Source: Idiomarina ramblicola (GTDB lineage: Bacteria; Pseudomonadota; Gammaproteobacteria; Enterobacterales; Alteromonadaceae). From it: DNA of 64,000 bases. The notes under the pieces were generated by a model. The model was not told where the DNA came from, searched no databases, and saw nothing but the letters and a program-made list of their open reading frames with translations. The stretch is from contig NZ_PIQC01000001.1 of assembly GCF_003987255.1 (NCBI RefSeq), positions 1 through 64,000 on the forward strand, read 5' to 3'. Each line of letters begins with the position of its first letter. Position 1 is the first letter of the stretch. Below are positions 47,409 through 56,223 of the stretch, piece by piece. Position numbers and translations under genes: made by a program.

Positions 47409-47681
47409 CTAGCAACAACGGAAATGATCAAGCGGTGAGTGTTCCATCCCCATACGTTGATGCCACTGGTGGAATCGCTCCAGCATTAATGGTTGTAGTT
47501 CCAGTGTGTAATAGGCGGCCGGATTAGGCACGCCCATCATTTCGGAGAAAACCAGTAGCATGAACAAATCGTCCTCATCGCGCTTTGCCCGGGCAATAGC
47601 AGAGCGATAGGGCGCATTGTAAAACTCGTTTGCTAAGTCGCTTGCCCGACTGAACCAACGGCGCACTGACTGTATGTTCAT
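47409..47681 (-). CDS. cory-CC-star-type small protein
   Basis: A 90-residue cytosolic protein that ends in two cysteines directly before the stop (HFRCC), the hallmark of the small 'cory-CC-star' family. It has no signal peptide or membrane helix; it is rich in aromatic and charged residues (WFSRASDLANEFYNAPYRSAIARAKRDEDDLFMLLVFSEMMG). The family tends to be encoded beside an ArsA-like ATPase. The terminal Cys pair could bind metal or a thiol ligand, by inference. It sits 15 bp after cstA and 35 bp before the ATPase gene. Confidence 0.75.
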   Translation of the reverse strand: MNIQSVRRWFSRASDLANEFYNAPYRSAIARAKRDEDDLFMLLVFSEMMGVPNPAAYYTLELQPLMLERFHQWHQRMGMEHSPLDHFRCC

Positions 47682-47696
47682 GCTACTTACTCCTGT

Positions 47697-49376
47697 TTAA
47701 GATTGCTTCTGTGCTTTTTGCTCCTTGCGGAGTTTAGTTAGTCCGGCACTGGCTTCAAGTGCAATCCAGATAGCCGCAACCAATACGACTAAATCGAGAC
47801 CCATTAAGAACCAATCTCCACTATCGTAGAAGCCTTTAAGCTGCACAATAAGCGCGAATACCGTCATTATCAGCAAGAAGATTAACGGTAACAAGGTGTA
47901 ATACATTGGGCGGCCCAAGCGCACCAACATGACCGTAATAACCAGTAAAGTTAAACCGGCTAATAATTGGTTTGTGGTACCAAACAGAGGCCAAATGACT
48001 AAACCGCCACTGCCATCAGCGCCACCAGCACCAAACGCCAGTAATAGGCAGCTACCGACTGCTAACAGCGTTGCCGGTAAAGCTTTTTGCATCCAGTTAA
48101 TGTTATACAGGTTGCCCCATTCCTGAAAAATATAACGCTGTAAACGAAGGCCGGTATCCATGGTTGTGCCAGCAAAAAGCACTGCCATGACCGTCAGTAA
48201 GGTTTCAGAAATACCGACGTCCAGACCCAGGCCCTGGCTAATAATATTGGCCCCACCTTCAACAAAGGCTGATACGCCACCTTGTCCGAAGGAGGAATAT
48301 ACGGCCTCCCAGTCAGCCAGTGTCGCAAAGCCAGCGGTAGCGGCAATGATAGTGGCTAAGGATAGCGAACCTTCGCCAATAGCACCGAAATAGCCAACAA
48401 AGCGTGCATCGGTTTCCTTATCAAGCTGCTTAGATGTTGTTCCTGACGCAACCAGTCCGTGGAAACCAGAGATTGCACCACAGGCAATGGTTACGAACAG
48501 CAATGGCAACATGGAAGGTGTGCCTTCAGGTGTGTTGCTGTTAAAGGCAGGCGCGGAAATCTCTGGCCCTAATAGCAATGTTGCCCCGTAAAGCAGAATC
48601 AGACCAATGAATAACTGTAAGCCGTTGATGTAATCGCGAGGCTGCAATAGTACCCAAACTGGCAGTAAGGACGCGATGGCAGCGTAACCGAACAGGATAA
48701 GAACCCACTGCGCGTTGTCACTAATACCCATAACGGTTTCAGGTAACTGGATTGGGAACGACGGACCCGCCCAAATGAGCGCGTATAACGCCAGAACACC
48801 AATAATTGATATAGCCCCGAGACCCATCCATTTACGGAAAATAATTTGACCGATAATGAGTGCAACAAATATAGCTCCCCATACTGGCACAACAGAGCTC
48901 GAGAATTTGATCAGCAAACCAGAGATAGCTGTGGCGAAAACGGCATTAACCATTAACAGCACAAGGAATATGACAATCATGAAAAGCGTTTGTGACCGTT
49001 TGCCAACGACATCGCCGGTTAAATTACCGATGGATTTCGCTTTATTACGGTTACTCGCCCAAATTGCACCGGCGTCATGCACACCTGCAAAAAATATGGT
49101 TCCAAATATGACCCACAAAAATGCCGGTACCCAACCCCAGATAACTGCGATAGCAGGACCTATGATAGGTGCTGCGCCAGCAACAGAGGTAAAATGGTGA
49201 CCCCAAAGAACGTATTTATTGGTAGGGACGAAATCAACGCCGTCTTCTAGTTCATGAGCTGGGGTTCTGAAGTTTGGATCGAGCTTAAATATTTTTTCGG
49301 CAATGAACTTAGAATAAAAGACATAACCGAGAAACATAGCGCCTAAACCCAGAACCATCATTACGATTGCGTTCAT
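47697..49376 (-). CDS. cstA: carbon starvation protein CstA, short form
   Basis: A 559-residue inner-membrane transporter with roughly 15 helices. CstA hallmarks are GHHFTSVAGAAPIIGPAIAVIWGW and GTIFFAGVHDAGAIWASNR near residues 59-114. It is shorter than E. coli CstA (701 residues), matching the short, about 550-residue group. CstA proteins have been linked to peptide uptake and, for the E. coli relatives, pyruvate uptake; which applies here is open. It heads the operon with the CC-star protein and ArsA-like ATPase. A long perfect inverted repeat lies 42 bp upstream of the start codon. Confidence 0.92.
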   Translation of the reverse strand: MNAIVMMVLGLGAMFLGYVFYSKFIAEKIFKLDPNFRTPAHELEDGVDFVPTNKYVLWGHHFTSVAGAAPIIGPAIAVIWGWVPAFLWVIFGTIFFAGVHDAGAIWASNRNKAKSIGNLTGDVVGKRSQTLFMIVIFLVLLMVNAVFATAISGLLIKFSSSVVPVWGAIFVALIIGQIIFRKWMGLGAISIIGVLALYALIWAGPSFPIQLPETVMGISDNAQWVLILFGYAAIASLLPVWVLLQPRDYINGLQLFIGLILLYGATLLLGPEISAPAFNSNTPEGTPSMLPLLFVTIACGAISGFHGLVASGTTSKQLDKETDARFVGYFGAIGEGSLSLATIIAATAGFATLADWEAVYSSFGQGGVSAFVEGGANIISQGLGLDVGISETLLTVMAVLFAGTTMDTGLRLQRYIFQEWGNLYNINWMQKALPATLLAVGSCLLLAFGAGGADGSGGLVIWPLFGTTNQLLAGLTLLVITVMLVRLGRPMYYTLLPLIFLLIMTVFALIVQLKGFYDSGDWFLMGLDLVVLVAAIWIALEASAGLTKLRKEQKAQKQS

Positions 49377-49418
49377 GGCAAGAGCCTCATTGTTGTAGTG
49401 TTAGACAGATAACGTAAA

Positions 49419-49461
49419 ATGCCAACGGTTATTGTAGCGTAAATTCAATAACCGTTGGCAT
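49419..49461 (-). repeat. perfect 16-bp inverted repeat upstream of cstA
   Basis: Arms ATGCCAACGGTTATTG (49419-49434) and CAATAACCGTTGGCAT (49446-49461), 11-base loop, no mismatch. It lies between the DUF1328 gene and cstA. The minus strand continues with only TTTT, so it may be a weak terminator of the DUF1328 gene, a leader hairpin of cstA, or an operator. Confidence 0.8.
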
Positions 49462-49498
49462 ACGACCAATGTCTAATATCTATCGAAGCTTATAGGTT

Positions 49499-49672
49499 TT
49501 AGAGCCTCTTGTTCCCCTGAAGCAGGCGGACAACCAATGAAACTACGAATAAAACAACAAAGATAAAGAAGATAATTTTAGCGATTTCAGCGGCTGCACC
49601 AGCAATACCACCGAACCCTAAAATGGCTGCGATAACTGCAACAACGAAAAATATAAGAACCCAACGTAACAT
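49499..49672 (-). CDS. DUF1328 small membrane protein (YtjA-like)
   Basis: A 57-residue hydrophobic protein that is too short for the usual length cutoff. Translation reads [20 protein letters not shown], then [20 protein letters not shown], then a second helix ending in LLQGNKRL. Both helices and the [13 protein letters not shown] linker match the YtjA/UPF0391 (DUF1328) family. GAGGTGCTT precedes the ATG. Function unknown, with a stress-related role often suggested for the family. It is monocistronic between the M14 gene's terminator and the cstA inverted repeat. Confidence 0.88.
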   Translation of the reverse strand: MLRWVLIFFVVAVIAAILGFGGIAGAAAEIAKIIFFIFVVLFVVSLVVRLLQGNKRL

Positions 49673-49754
49673 AAGCACCTCATTAATTAATTGAGAAGTT
49701 TCAATTAGTAAGGTAGACCATGATTGGAGTAATAACCAGTATTCAGGAATGTAA

Positions 49755-49788
49755 AAAAACGCTAAGGCGGAAATGCCTTAGCGTTTTT
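49755..49788 (-). terminator. intrinsic terminator after the M14 carboxypeptidase gene
   Basis: The stem AAACGCTAAGGC / GCCTTAGCGTTT with a 6-base loop, A-run and T-run on each side, lies 23 bp beyond the M14 stop codon. It is symmetric, so it could also act on the other strand. Confidence 0.9.
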
Positions 49789-49810
49789 CTGTTTCTAGAG
49801 AAGTTATAAA

Positions 49811-52429
49811 TTAATGAGCTTCGGCAGCGGCGTCTGCTGCAGCTTTATCATCCAATTTTTTGGCGTAAACCTGAATCCGTGGAGCTAAGTAAATTGCATT
49901 ACTCAACAATTTAGCGGTGCCCCAGAAATAGGCACGGAAGTTGATGTTATCCGCAAACCCAATAACCTGGCCGTCACCGAAGCGATGTGCGGCAATATTG
50001 GTTTTGCCTTTTAGTATTTCGCGGTTCCGTTCGTCCGTATAACCACTCATGACCGGTTGTTCTGAATAACGAGCAACGGAAACAAAGGGGGACTCAGGCT
50101 CTTCCATAGCGCTAGCCGAGTTTTTAAATACTGGCATTTGTTCACGCGGGAAGCCAAAGAATAGTGGATGAGACGTATCCACATCCATTGAGAATATCGC
50201 ACCAGCAATACGTTGTTCCGCATAAAAATCGTCACGTTCTTCGTAACTTAACTGCTGTTGAGCGAATGCGTCCTGAAAGACGGCATCATCAATAAAGCGA
50301 GTATGCAGAAGATCATTTTCTGCCAGCCACTCAGCACCACCACGTTGACCAATGATAATTCCGCCTTGGCTAACCCATTGCTTAATTTTCTTACGTAACT
50401 TTTTGTCAAGGTTACCATAGTGCCCGTCAACCATAATGATATGGCTGTAACGCGTTAAGTCGGCACGTGCTAAGCGTTCGGTATCGACCATAGATAGAGG
50501 AATGCCAACATGACGATCAAGGTAGTACCAGGTTTCGCCCGCTTCATAAAGGTTGACGCCTGAGCCAGTTAGCATCATGACGCTGGGTTCTTCTACCGGC
50601 TGAATGTTGCGGCTGCCCAAATCAATGCCTTCCGGGGTTAGTCCTGTTTCAATTGACGTTACATGAATGCCTTTTTCTTTTGCGGCTGTTGCCAGGCGAC
50701 GCTGCACATCGTGCCAGTCACGCTGTTGATACGCTTTAGGCACAACAATAGAGCCTGCTGCGAATTGTTGGCGGCCTTGTTCTGCTTGTACAGTAAACGG
50801 TTTAGTTGTCTGACGAACATGAATGTTTTGTTCTAACAGCTCTTGTAGCAAGCCCGGTGCATGGTAATCGTTCCAGTTAAATGCGTAAGCATAGGCATCG
50901 GTTAATGCTGAAGTTTTACGCTTGGGTGCATCCCAGGCATTATCAGCGATTTGAATGCGTCCACGGTGGGTTTCAAATGGTATATTGAAAGCCAGTGGCA
51001 ATGTCCAGCCTGAAACATCGTAAAACGTATTATTCGGGAAGTTTTTACGCGTGCTGAAGATGCCCTGAATCAAACCGTATTGTGCTTGGGCTAATGGCAC
51101 ATAATAGCTACTACCTGCTTTAAACTGAGTACCGTTTTGCTCAATATCTTTTTCGACTCGATACGCTCTAATGCCGTGTTGCTTGAAAATTTCCAGCAAG
51201 CCTTCGACACGAGAAGGATCGCTTGAATCTCCAAGGAGGTAGCCCTCAAAGTTGGCTTCTTTAGCTGCTTCCATACCTTGGTCATAGGCGCTTTCCTGAA
51301 ACTCAATAAAGCGGCTTTTGTTTTTATGGGTGCCATAAATCGTACTGAGTGACGCGACAAATTGGTTGCGAATCGTGAACGGGAAGCTGACTTCGCCATT
51401 AACCGAATCTTGCAGGTGTCCGCGGCTGGAGGCCTGTTCAAACAGCACGCCTACAGCGCCCTGAATGTCTGGGTAAGTGGAGCCTTTACCGTAGTAGAAG
51501 TCATCAAATGATTCTTCGGTGTAATATAGACTGCCAATATCATCCAGTGAGTCAGCGTGTTCAGCTGCCAGAACTTCCGTTAAGCGCACGTTTTCGTCCG
51601 GGGTCAGCGGGTTCTTACGTGAAGGAATGCCCGGCTGAAAGAAATAGGTGCTGTTGGTTCCCATTTCGTGGTAGTCGGTCAGTACGTTCGGCTTCCACTT
51701 TTGAAAGTTGGCGATACGAGCACGCGATTCAGGGTGTTGTAGTAATAGCCAGTCACGGTTCATATCAAACCAGTAGTGGTTAACCCGGCCACGGGTGAAA
51801 GGCTGTACGTGCTCACGATGCTGAGGATCGGCAACCAGGTTTTGTCCGCGGTGTTGGTTTGCCCACTGTGCAAAGCGCGCGAGACCGTCGGGGTTAAATG
51901 CCGGATCCAGCAAAATAACCGAGTCGTTCAGAAGTTCATCAATGGCTTCGCCCTGAGCTGCGGCCAGATAATAGGCAAAAAGTATGGCTGCATTACTGCC
52001 GCTGGACTCGTCGCCGTGAATACTGTAGCCCATGTACATAACCACGGGAGTATTGTCAGGATCAGCATCGCGGGATGGATCGGCTGCTGCCAAGTGACGT
52101 TTGCGAACATCATCAATATTACTGTGGTTATTTTCAGAGGTTACTGTGAGCAACAACAGTGGACGCTGTTCATGTGTGCGTCCGGTTACTTCCAGAGTAA
52201 TACGATCTGACTCTTCGGCCAGAACTTCCATATACTTCACAATTTGTTCGGGGCGAGCATGCCATTCACCAACTTGATAACCCAGTACATCTTTGGGCTT
52301 GGTAATTTCAGGGTTGTAGCTCACATCCTGTGGTAAGTAATACGAAAGGTCTTTTGTTGCTGCCATAGAGGGCAGGGCAACGATGACCAATGCGGCCGTG
52401 GTAATACCGCTTAACATTCGCTTTAACAT
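49811..52429 (-). CDS. M14-family zinc carboxypeptidase, large secreted form
   Basis: An 872-residue exported metallopeptidase. A signal peptide covers residues 1-23 (ending PSMAATK). The M14 zinc site is seen as HGDESSG near residue 135 (His and Glu) and His in NVLTDYHEMGTN near 248; the catalytic Glu lies in the VGVLFEQASSRG region. The remaining 500 residues include a glutamine-amidotransferase-like fold (WVSQGGIIIGQRGGAEWLAEN near 690) and end in a charged tail. The architecture matches the large M14 proteins of marine bacteria and adds to the cell's external peptide-degrading set. Substrate is unknown. Confidence 0.9.
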   Translation of the reverse strand: MLKRMLSGITTAALVIVALPSMAATKDLSYYLPQDVSYNPEITKPKDVLGYQVGEWHARPEQIVKYMEVLAEESDRITLEVTGRTHEQRPLLLLTVTSENNHSNIDDVRKRHLAAADPSRDADPDNTPVVMYMGYSIHGDESSGSNAAILFAYYLAAAQGEAIDELLNDSVILLDPAFNPDGLARFAQWANQHRGQNLVADPQHREHVQPFTRGRVNHYWFDMNRDWLLLQHPESRARIANFQKWKPNVLTDYHEMGTNSTYFFQPGIPSRKNPLTPDENVRLTEVLAAEHADSLDDIGSLYYTEESFDDFYYGKGSTYPDIQGAVGVLFEQASSRGHLQDSVNGEVSFPFTIRNQFVASLSTIYGTHKNKSRFIEFQESAYDQGMEAAKEANFEGYLLGDSSDPSRVEGLLEIFKQHGIRAYRVEKDIEQNGTQFKAGSSYYVPLAQAQYGLIQGIFSTRKNFPNNTFYDVSGWTLPLAFNIPFETHRGRIQIADNAWDAPKRKTSALTDAYAYAFNWNDYHAPGLLQELLEQNIHVRQTTKPFTVQAEQGRQQFAAGSIVVPKAYQQRDWHDVQRRLATAAKEKGIHVTSIETGLTPEGIDLGSRNIQPVEEPSVMMLTGSGVNLYEAGETWYYLDRHVGIPLSMVDTERLARADLTRYSHIIMVDGHYGNLDKKLRKKIKQWVSQGGIIIGQRGGAEWLAENDLLHTRFIDDAVFQDAFAQQQLSYEERDDFYAEQRIAGAIFSMDVDTSHPLFFGFPREQMPVFKNSASAMEEPESPFVSVARYSEQPVMSGYTDERNREILKGKTNIAAHRFGDGQVIGFADNINFRAYFWGTAKLLSNAIYLAPRIQVYAKKLDDKAAADAAAEAH

Positions 52430-52523
52430 AGATAAATCCCCTTGGTGTTATTATCTCACCACCATAACAAAAGCTTAAAAGATTAACTGCTGTTTTCGGC
52501 GGGTCGCAGATTTTTAGCGATGC

Positions 52524-53528
52524 TTATCGCTTTTTCATTTGGTAGTCGTACATCGGGTCATAATAGTCAACCAGTAACCCTTTTATCCACTGCTTATGAA
52601 GCTCTCGACTGTCTTGACTCAGAGCTTGCTGAAGTGTGCTGAATAACTGACGAAAACGAAGGTCTCCTAAACGCTTGCGGGTTCGACTTAAGCTGTCCAG
52701 CAGGTAGTGTTCGAACTGTTCACGTGAACAATAGCGGTTCTCTGCTTCAATCACGTACTCTTGATAAATAACCTCAACGCGTTGTTCTAAAGTGGACTCA
52801 ATAGGGTAGCGTTCGGCTTTTTGAGTGGCCTGCCGTAAATTTTCAGGAACAGAGACCGAGCCTATGTGACTGCCTTCATCTTCGATATAAACCGTCTTGG
52901 CGCCTTGAGCTTTCAACTTGATAAGCGCAACCGCCAACTGGTTTTCGAAGTCAATCTGTGTTGGTTGTGGCTCAGGGTGGCGTCCGAATGCGGAACCTCT
53001 ATGGTGCGCCAGTCCCTCTAAATCAATTGAATAAGAGCTGCGCTTGATAAATTCCGTTTTCTGGCAGCCGGTACGACCGCTAACCACAATCCAGCGGAAG
53101 TTAGCTACCAGCTCTTCGGTACGCTGAATTAAGTGTTGCCTCAGTGCTTTATAGCCGCCTTCAACTCGGGGCCTGTCTACTCCTTCTTCGGTTAACCACT
53201 GTTGTACTATTTGTGAGCGTAAACCCCCGCGAAAGCAATAGATAACGCCACTTGGCTGGTCTTTGAAAAAGTCCTTCCAGGCGTCAACTCTTTGCTGCTT
53301 AGTATCCCCACTGACCAAATCATGACCTAATGCAATTGCCGCATTTTGTCCATGCTGTTTATAACAAGTGCCAACTTTGGCTCGTTCGTCATCGGTCATC
53401 AATGGTTGATTAACGGCTGTGCTAAAGGCGCCTTTTTTAAACTCTGAAGGCGCTCTTAAATCTAGCAACGGTGTATCGTTAAGAAACAGTTTATCAAATT
53501 GTGTTTTGGTGACTTGTTGTTCAGACAT
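52524..53528 (-). CDS. mnmH: tRNA 2-selenouridine synthase (MnmH/SelU), atypical
   Basis: A 334-residue protein with an N-terminal rhodanese-like domain (catalytic Cys98 in IYCFRGGLRS) and a C-terminal P-loop domain with the diagnostic IDLEGLAHHRGSAFG block. It replaces sulfur by selenium in 2-thiouridine at tRNA wobble positions, using selenophosphate from SelD. The Walker A reads GRTGCQKT (residues 151-158): Gln156 stands where E. coli has Gly (GCTGCGKT). The protein stops soon after YYDPMYDYQMKKR, about 30 residues short of E. coli MnmH. It abuts selD with no spacer. Confidence 0.88.
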   Translation of the reverse strand: MSEQQVTKTQFDKLFLNDTPLLDLRAPSEFKKGAFSTAVNQPLMTDDERAKVGTCYKQHGQNAAIALGHDLVSGDTKQQRVDAWKDFFKDQPSGVIYCFRGGLRSQIVQQWLTEEGVDRPRVEGGYKALRQHLIQRTEELVANFRWIVVSGRTGCQKTEFIKRSSYSIDLEGLAHHRGSAFGRHPEPQPTQIDFENQLAVALIKLKAQGAKTVYIEDEGSHIGSVSVPENLRQATQKAERYPIESTLEQRVEVIYQEYVIEAENRYCSREQFEHYLLDSLSRTRKRLGDLRFRQLFSTLQQALSQDSRELHKQWIKGLLVDYYDPMYDYQMKKR

Positions 53529-54569
53529 CTACTCAATAACCACGCGATGCGGTTGTGACTTACTATGATAAAGCTCGCCTATTATCTGTATGAACTGATT
53601 TTGCTCCCGACAAATTTCATTCAGGTTTTCTATCTCTTCTTTTGCAACGCTAATAAGTAAACCGCCCGAGGTTTGTGGGTCACATAGCAAATTGCGCTGA
53701 TGCGCCGGCACCTGACTAATAAGGTGTCCGTAACTATCGAAATTACGCAGGCTGCCACCGGGAACACACCCTTGAAGCAAATAATCATGAACATGGGGGA
53801 GTGTCGGGATGTCTTCGAACTGAACTCGAGCGAAAAGATCCGCACCTTCAGCCATTTCAATTAAATGGCCAGCTAAACCAAAACCAGTTACATCGGTCAT
53901 GGCGTTGACACCTTGTATATCAGCGAAAACACTGCCGATACGGTTAAGCTGACACATGGTTTCAATCGCTATGCCACTATGCTCCGGTAGGAGTTTCTTC
54001 TGTTTTTGGGCGGTCGTTAAAATGCCCACACCTAAAGGTTTGGTCAGCATTAATACGTCACCTTCCCGTGCGGTATCGTTTTGTTTCAGTTTTTGTTTTT
54101 CAACCTGACCGGTGACCGCTAGTCCAAAAATTGGTTCTGGTGCATCAATACTGTGTCCACCGGCAAGCATAATGCCTGCATCGGCGCAGGCCTGCCGGCC
54201 ACCATCAATAACTTGTTGAGCGATTTCTGCTGGTAGCTTGTTAATAGGCCAACCGAAAATAGCGATAGCCATTAGTGGTTTCCCTCCCATCGCGTAAATG
54301 TCACTAATGGCATTGGTGGCGGCTATTCGACCGAAATCGAAGGGATCATCACAGATAGGCATAAAAAAGTCGGTGGTACTTAATACCACCTGACCATTAC
54401 CTAAATCATAGGCGGCGGCATCATCACGAGTGTTGTTTCCTACCAGCAATTTAGGGTCGGGCGCTATATCCAGCTTGCTTTTCAGAATGCTTGATAAAAC
54501 CTGAGGCGATATTTTGCAGCCACAACCGGCACCGTGACTGTATTCTGTTAGCTTAACGTCCTGACTCAT
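53529..54569 (-). CDS. selD: selenide, water dikinase (selenophosphate synthetase)
   Basis: A 346-residue enzyme that makes selenophosphate from selenide and ATP. The N-terminal glycine-rich loop GAGCGCKIS carries the catalytic Cys16 and Lys19, so this is a cysteine form, not a selenocysteine form. ATP-binding segments [11 protein letters not shown] and [11 protein letters not shown] are conserved. In this cell selenophosphate would be used by MnmH next door. No selA/selB/selC is in view. The ATG overlaps the asnC stop by four bases. Confidence 0.94.
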   Translation of the reverse strand: MSQDVKLTEYSHGAGCGCKISPQVLSSILKSKLDIAPDPKLLVGNNTRDDAAAYDLGNGQVVLSTTDFFMPICDDPFDFGRIAATNAISDIYAMGGKPLMAIAIFGWPINKLPAEIAQQVIDGGRQACADAGIMLAGGHSIDAPEPIFGLAVTGQVEKQKLKQNDTAREGDVLMLTKPLGVGILTTAQKQKKLLPEHSGIAIETMCQLNRIGSVFADIQGVNAMTDVTGFGLAGHLIEMAEGADLFARVQFEDIPTLPHVHDYLLQGCVPGGSLRNFDSYGHLISQVPAHQRNLLCDPQTSGGLLISVAKEEIENLNEICREQNQFIQIIGELYHSKSQPHRVVIE

Positions 54570-55036
54570 GGCTGTATGTCTCTGTTAATGGGTTGTTGTA
54601 ATGAAATGAGCGTTTCTGTCGATTGTATTTCATCAATAGCCTGAATTCGATTGATAAGGGTGTGCTGCAACTCGTCAATTGACGGCGTCATGATCTTAAT
54701 GAAGACATTGTATTGTCCGGTTGTGTAGTACGCCTCAATGACTTCTTCGAGCTTTTCCAGCTTTTCGATTGCGGCGGGGTAGTCGCCCGCACTTTTCAGT
54801 GTGATGCCAATAAAACAACAGACATCGTAGCCTAAGCGCTTGGCATTGACCTGTAAACGGGTGCCTTCAATGATGCCTGCTCGTTTCATTTTTTCAACCC
54901 GCACGTGAATAGTGGCCGGACTCACTTTATAGCGTTTAGCCAGCTCAGCATAAGGAATACGTGCCTCGTCCATCAGGGTTTTAAGTATGGAACGGTCCAG
55001 ATCATCGATTTGATAATTTTCAGGTGATTTTTTCAT
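54566..55036 (-). CDS. asnC: AsnC-type Lrp/AsnC regulator
   Basis: A 156-residue regulator with an N-terminal helix-turn-helix ([40 protein letters not shown]) and a C-terminal RAM ligand-binding domain (about 80-150). It lies divergently from asnA, exactly as in E. coli where AsnC activates asnA when asparagine is scarce, so I call it AsnC rather than Lrp. It is followed, with a four-base overlap, by selD, which is unusual. An inverted repeat (CGTTAATT, 12-base spacer, AATTAACG) lies 16 bp upstream. Confidence 0.9.
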   Translation of the reverse strand: MKKSPENYQIDDLDRSILKTLMDEARIPYAELAKRYKVSPATIHVRVEKMKRAGIIEGTRLQVNAKRLGYDVCCFIGITLKSAGDYPAAIEKLEKLEEVIEAYYTTGQYNVFIKIMTPSIDELQHTLINRIQAIDEIQSTETLISLQQPINRDIQP

Positions 55037-55051
55037 GTTTTATTAAAGCTT

Positions 55052-55079
55052 CGTTAATTAACTTAGGTATAAATTAACG
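55052..55079. promoter_or_regulatory. candidate AsnC operator in the asnC-asnA intergenic region
   Basis: A perfect inverted repeat of CGTTAATT and AATTAACG with a 12-base spacer, located 16-43 bp before the asnC start. Position and symmetry suit autoregulation by AsnC. The rest of the 150-bp divergent region is A/T-rich without further obvious repeats. Confidence 0.5.
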
Positions 55080-55186
55080 GAAAATAATAAGTAAAGCTAT
55101 TTTTGTTGAATGTTATTGAATAAATAGTCCTGAAAGGTATTAATTGAATTGTGTTTTTATTCTTTTATTAACGATTCGGAGTATTT

Positions 55187-56167
55187 ATGAAGTCACAATA
55201 CATGTTACAGCAACAGAAAATTCAATTCGTAAAAGCCTGTTTTACTCAGCAGTTACAGCTTCAGCTTGGGTTGATTGAAGTACAGTCGCCACTACTAAGT
55301 GAGTTGGGCAGTGGTGTTCAAGACGATTTGTCGGGCTGGGAAAAGGCGGTTGCAGTTAAAGTAAAAGCCGTGCCCGACAAAGATTATGAAGTCGTTCATT
55401 CGTTGGCTAAGTGGAAACGCTTTACCCTTGGCCGTTACGGCTTTGGTGCAGGCGAGGGCATCGTTACCCAGATGAAAGCCCTGCGGCCCGACGAAGAAGC
55501 TTTAGGCTCGGTACATTCGGTTTACGTTGACCAGTGGGACTGGGAAAAAGTCATTAATGAAGAGCAGCGTTCGCTGGCTTATCTGACTAAGACAGTAGAG
55601 CGCATTTACGCTGCTTTGCGTCAAACGGAGCAGCAATATATTGAACAACACGGTGGAACCGGAACCTTACCGGAGAAAATACAGGTTGTGCATGCAGAGG
55701 ATTTAATTACTGCCTATCCAGACCTTACTGCAAAACAACGTGAGCGCAAAGTGGTTAAACAACATGGCGCCGTATTTTTAGTCGGTATTGGCGGGGAGTT
55801 GAGTCATGGCCATGCACATGACGTAAGAGCGCCGGACTACGATGACTGGAGTTCGGTTAACGAGCAGGGCAGTACTGGCTTAAACGGCGATATTCTTGTT
55901 TGGCATCCGGCATTAGATGACGCGCTGGAACTTTCTTCTATGGGGATACGTGTTGACCAGCACGCATTAAAGCGTCAGTTGGCTATTAGCCAACAGGAGG
56001 AAAAGCTCAAGCTACCCTGGCATCAGTCCTTGTTAGCGGGCGAGTTGCCCTTAACTATTGGAGGGGGAATAGGGCAGTCACGGGTGGTGATGCAAATTTT
56101 ACAAAGTGATCATATTGCTAAAGTCCAGTGTGGTGTCTGGCCGGAGTCCATTGCCGAAGCTCTGTAA
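55187..56167 (+). CDS. asnA: aspartate-ammonia ligase (asparagine synthetase A)
   Basis: A 326-residue class II-synthetase-like enzyme that makes asparagine from aspartate, ammonia and ATP. E. coli AsnA-like blocks are clear: [57 protein letters not shown] and the C-terminal [18 protein letters not shown]. It is about the same length (330 residues). An SD (CGGAG) is seen before the ATG. Divergent asnC is its likely activator. Confidence 0.96.
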   Translation: MKSQYMLQQQKIQFVKACFTQQLQLQLGLIEVQSPLLSELGSGVQDDLSGWEKAVAVKVKAVPDKDYEVVHSLAKWKRFTLGRYGFGAGEGIVTQMKALRPDEEALGSVHSVYVDQWDWEKVINEEQRSLAYLTKTVERIYAALRQTEQQYIEQHGGTGTLPEKIQVVHAEDLITAYPDLTAKQRERKVVKQHGAVFLVGIGGELSHGHAHDVRAPDYDDWSSVNEQGSTGLNGDILVWHPALDDALELSSMGIRVDQHALKRQLAISQQEEKLKLPWHQSLLAGELPLTIGGGIGQSRVVMQILQSDHIAKVQCGVWPESIAEAL

Positions 56168-56197
56168 TTGCAATTGTTCAACTGATCTTGAAGTTTA

Positions 56198-56219
56198 TAG
56201 ACGACTGGTCTAATATAAT
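56198..56219 (+). promoter_or_regulatory. NemR-type operator overlapping a -10 element
   Basis: TAGACGACTGGTCTA (56198-56212) is the exact complement of the E. coli NemR box TAGACCAGTCGTCTA. A perfect TATAAT follows at 56214-56219, only four bases before the regulator's ATG. Repressor binding here would cover the promoter. Confidence 0.85.
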
Positions 56220-56223
56220 CCGC

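Noticed and set aside
51776-52210. 144-codon plus-strand open frame
   Set aside because: It is antisense to the M14 catalytic domain, whose zinc motifs are clear on the other strand.
53529-54569. Selenocysteine in SelD or SelO
   Set aside because: The catalytic position of SelD is a Cys codon and SelO ends SCSS with a normal stop, so no UGA recoding is indicated.
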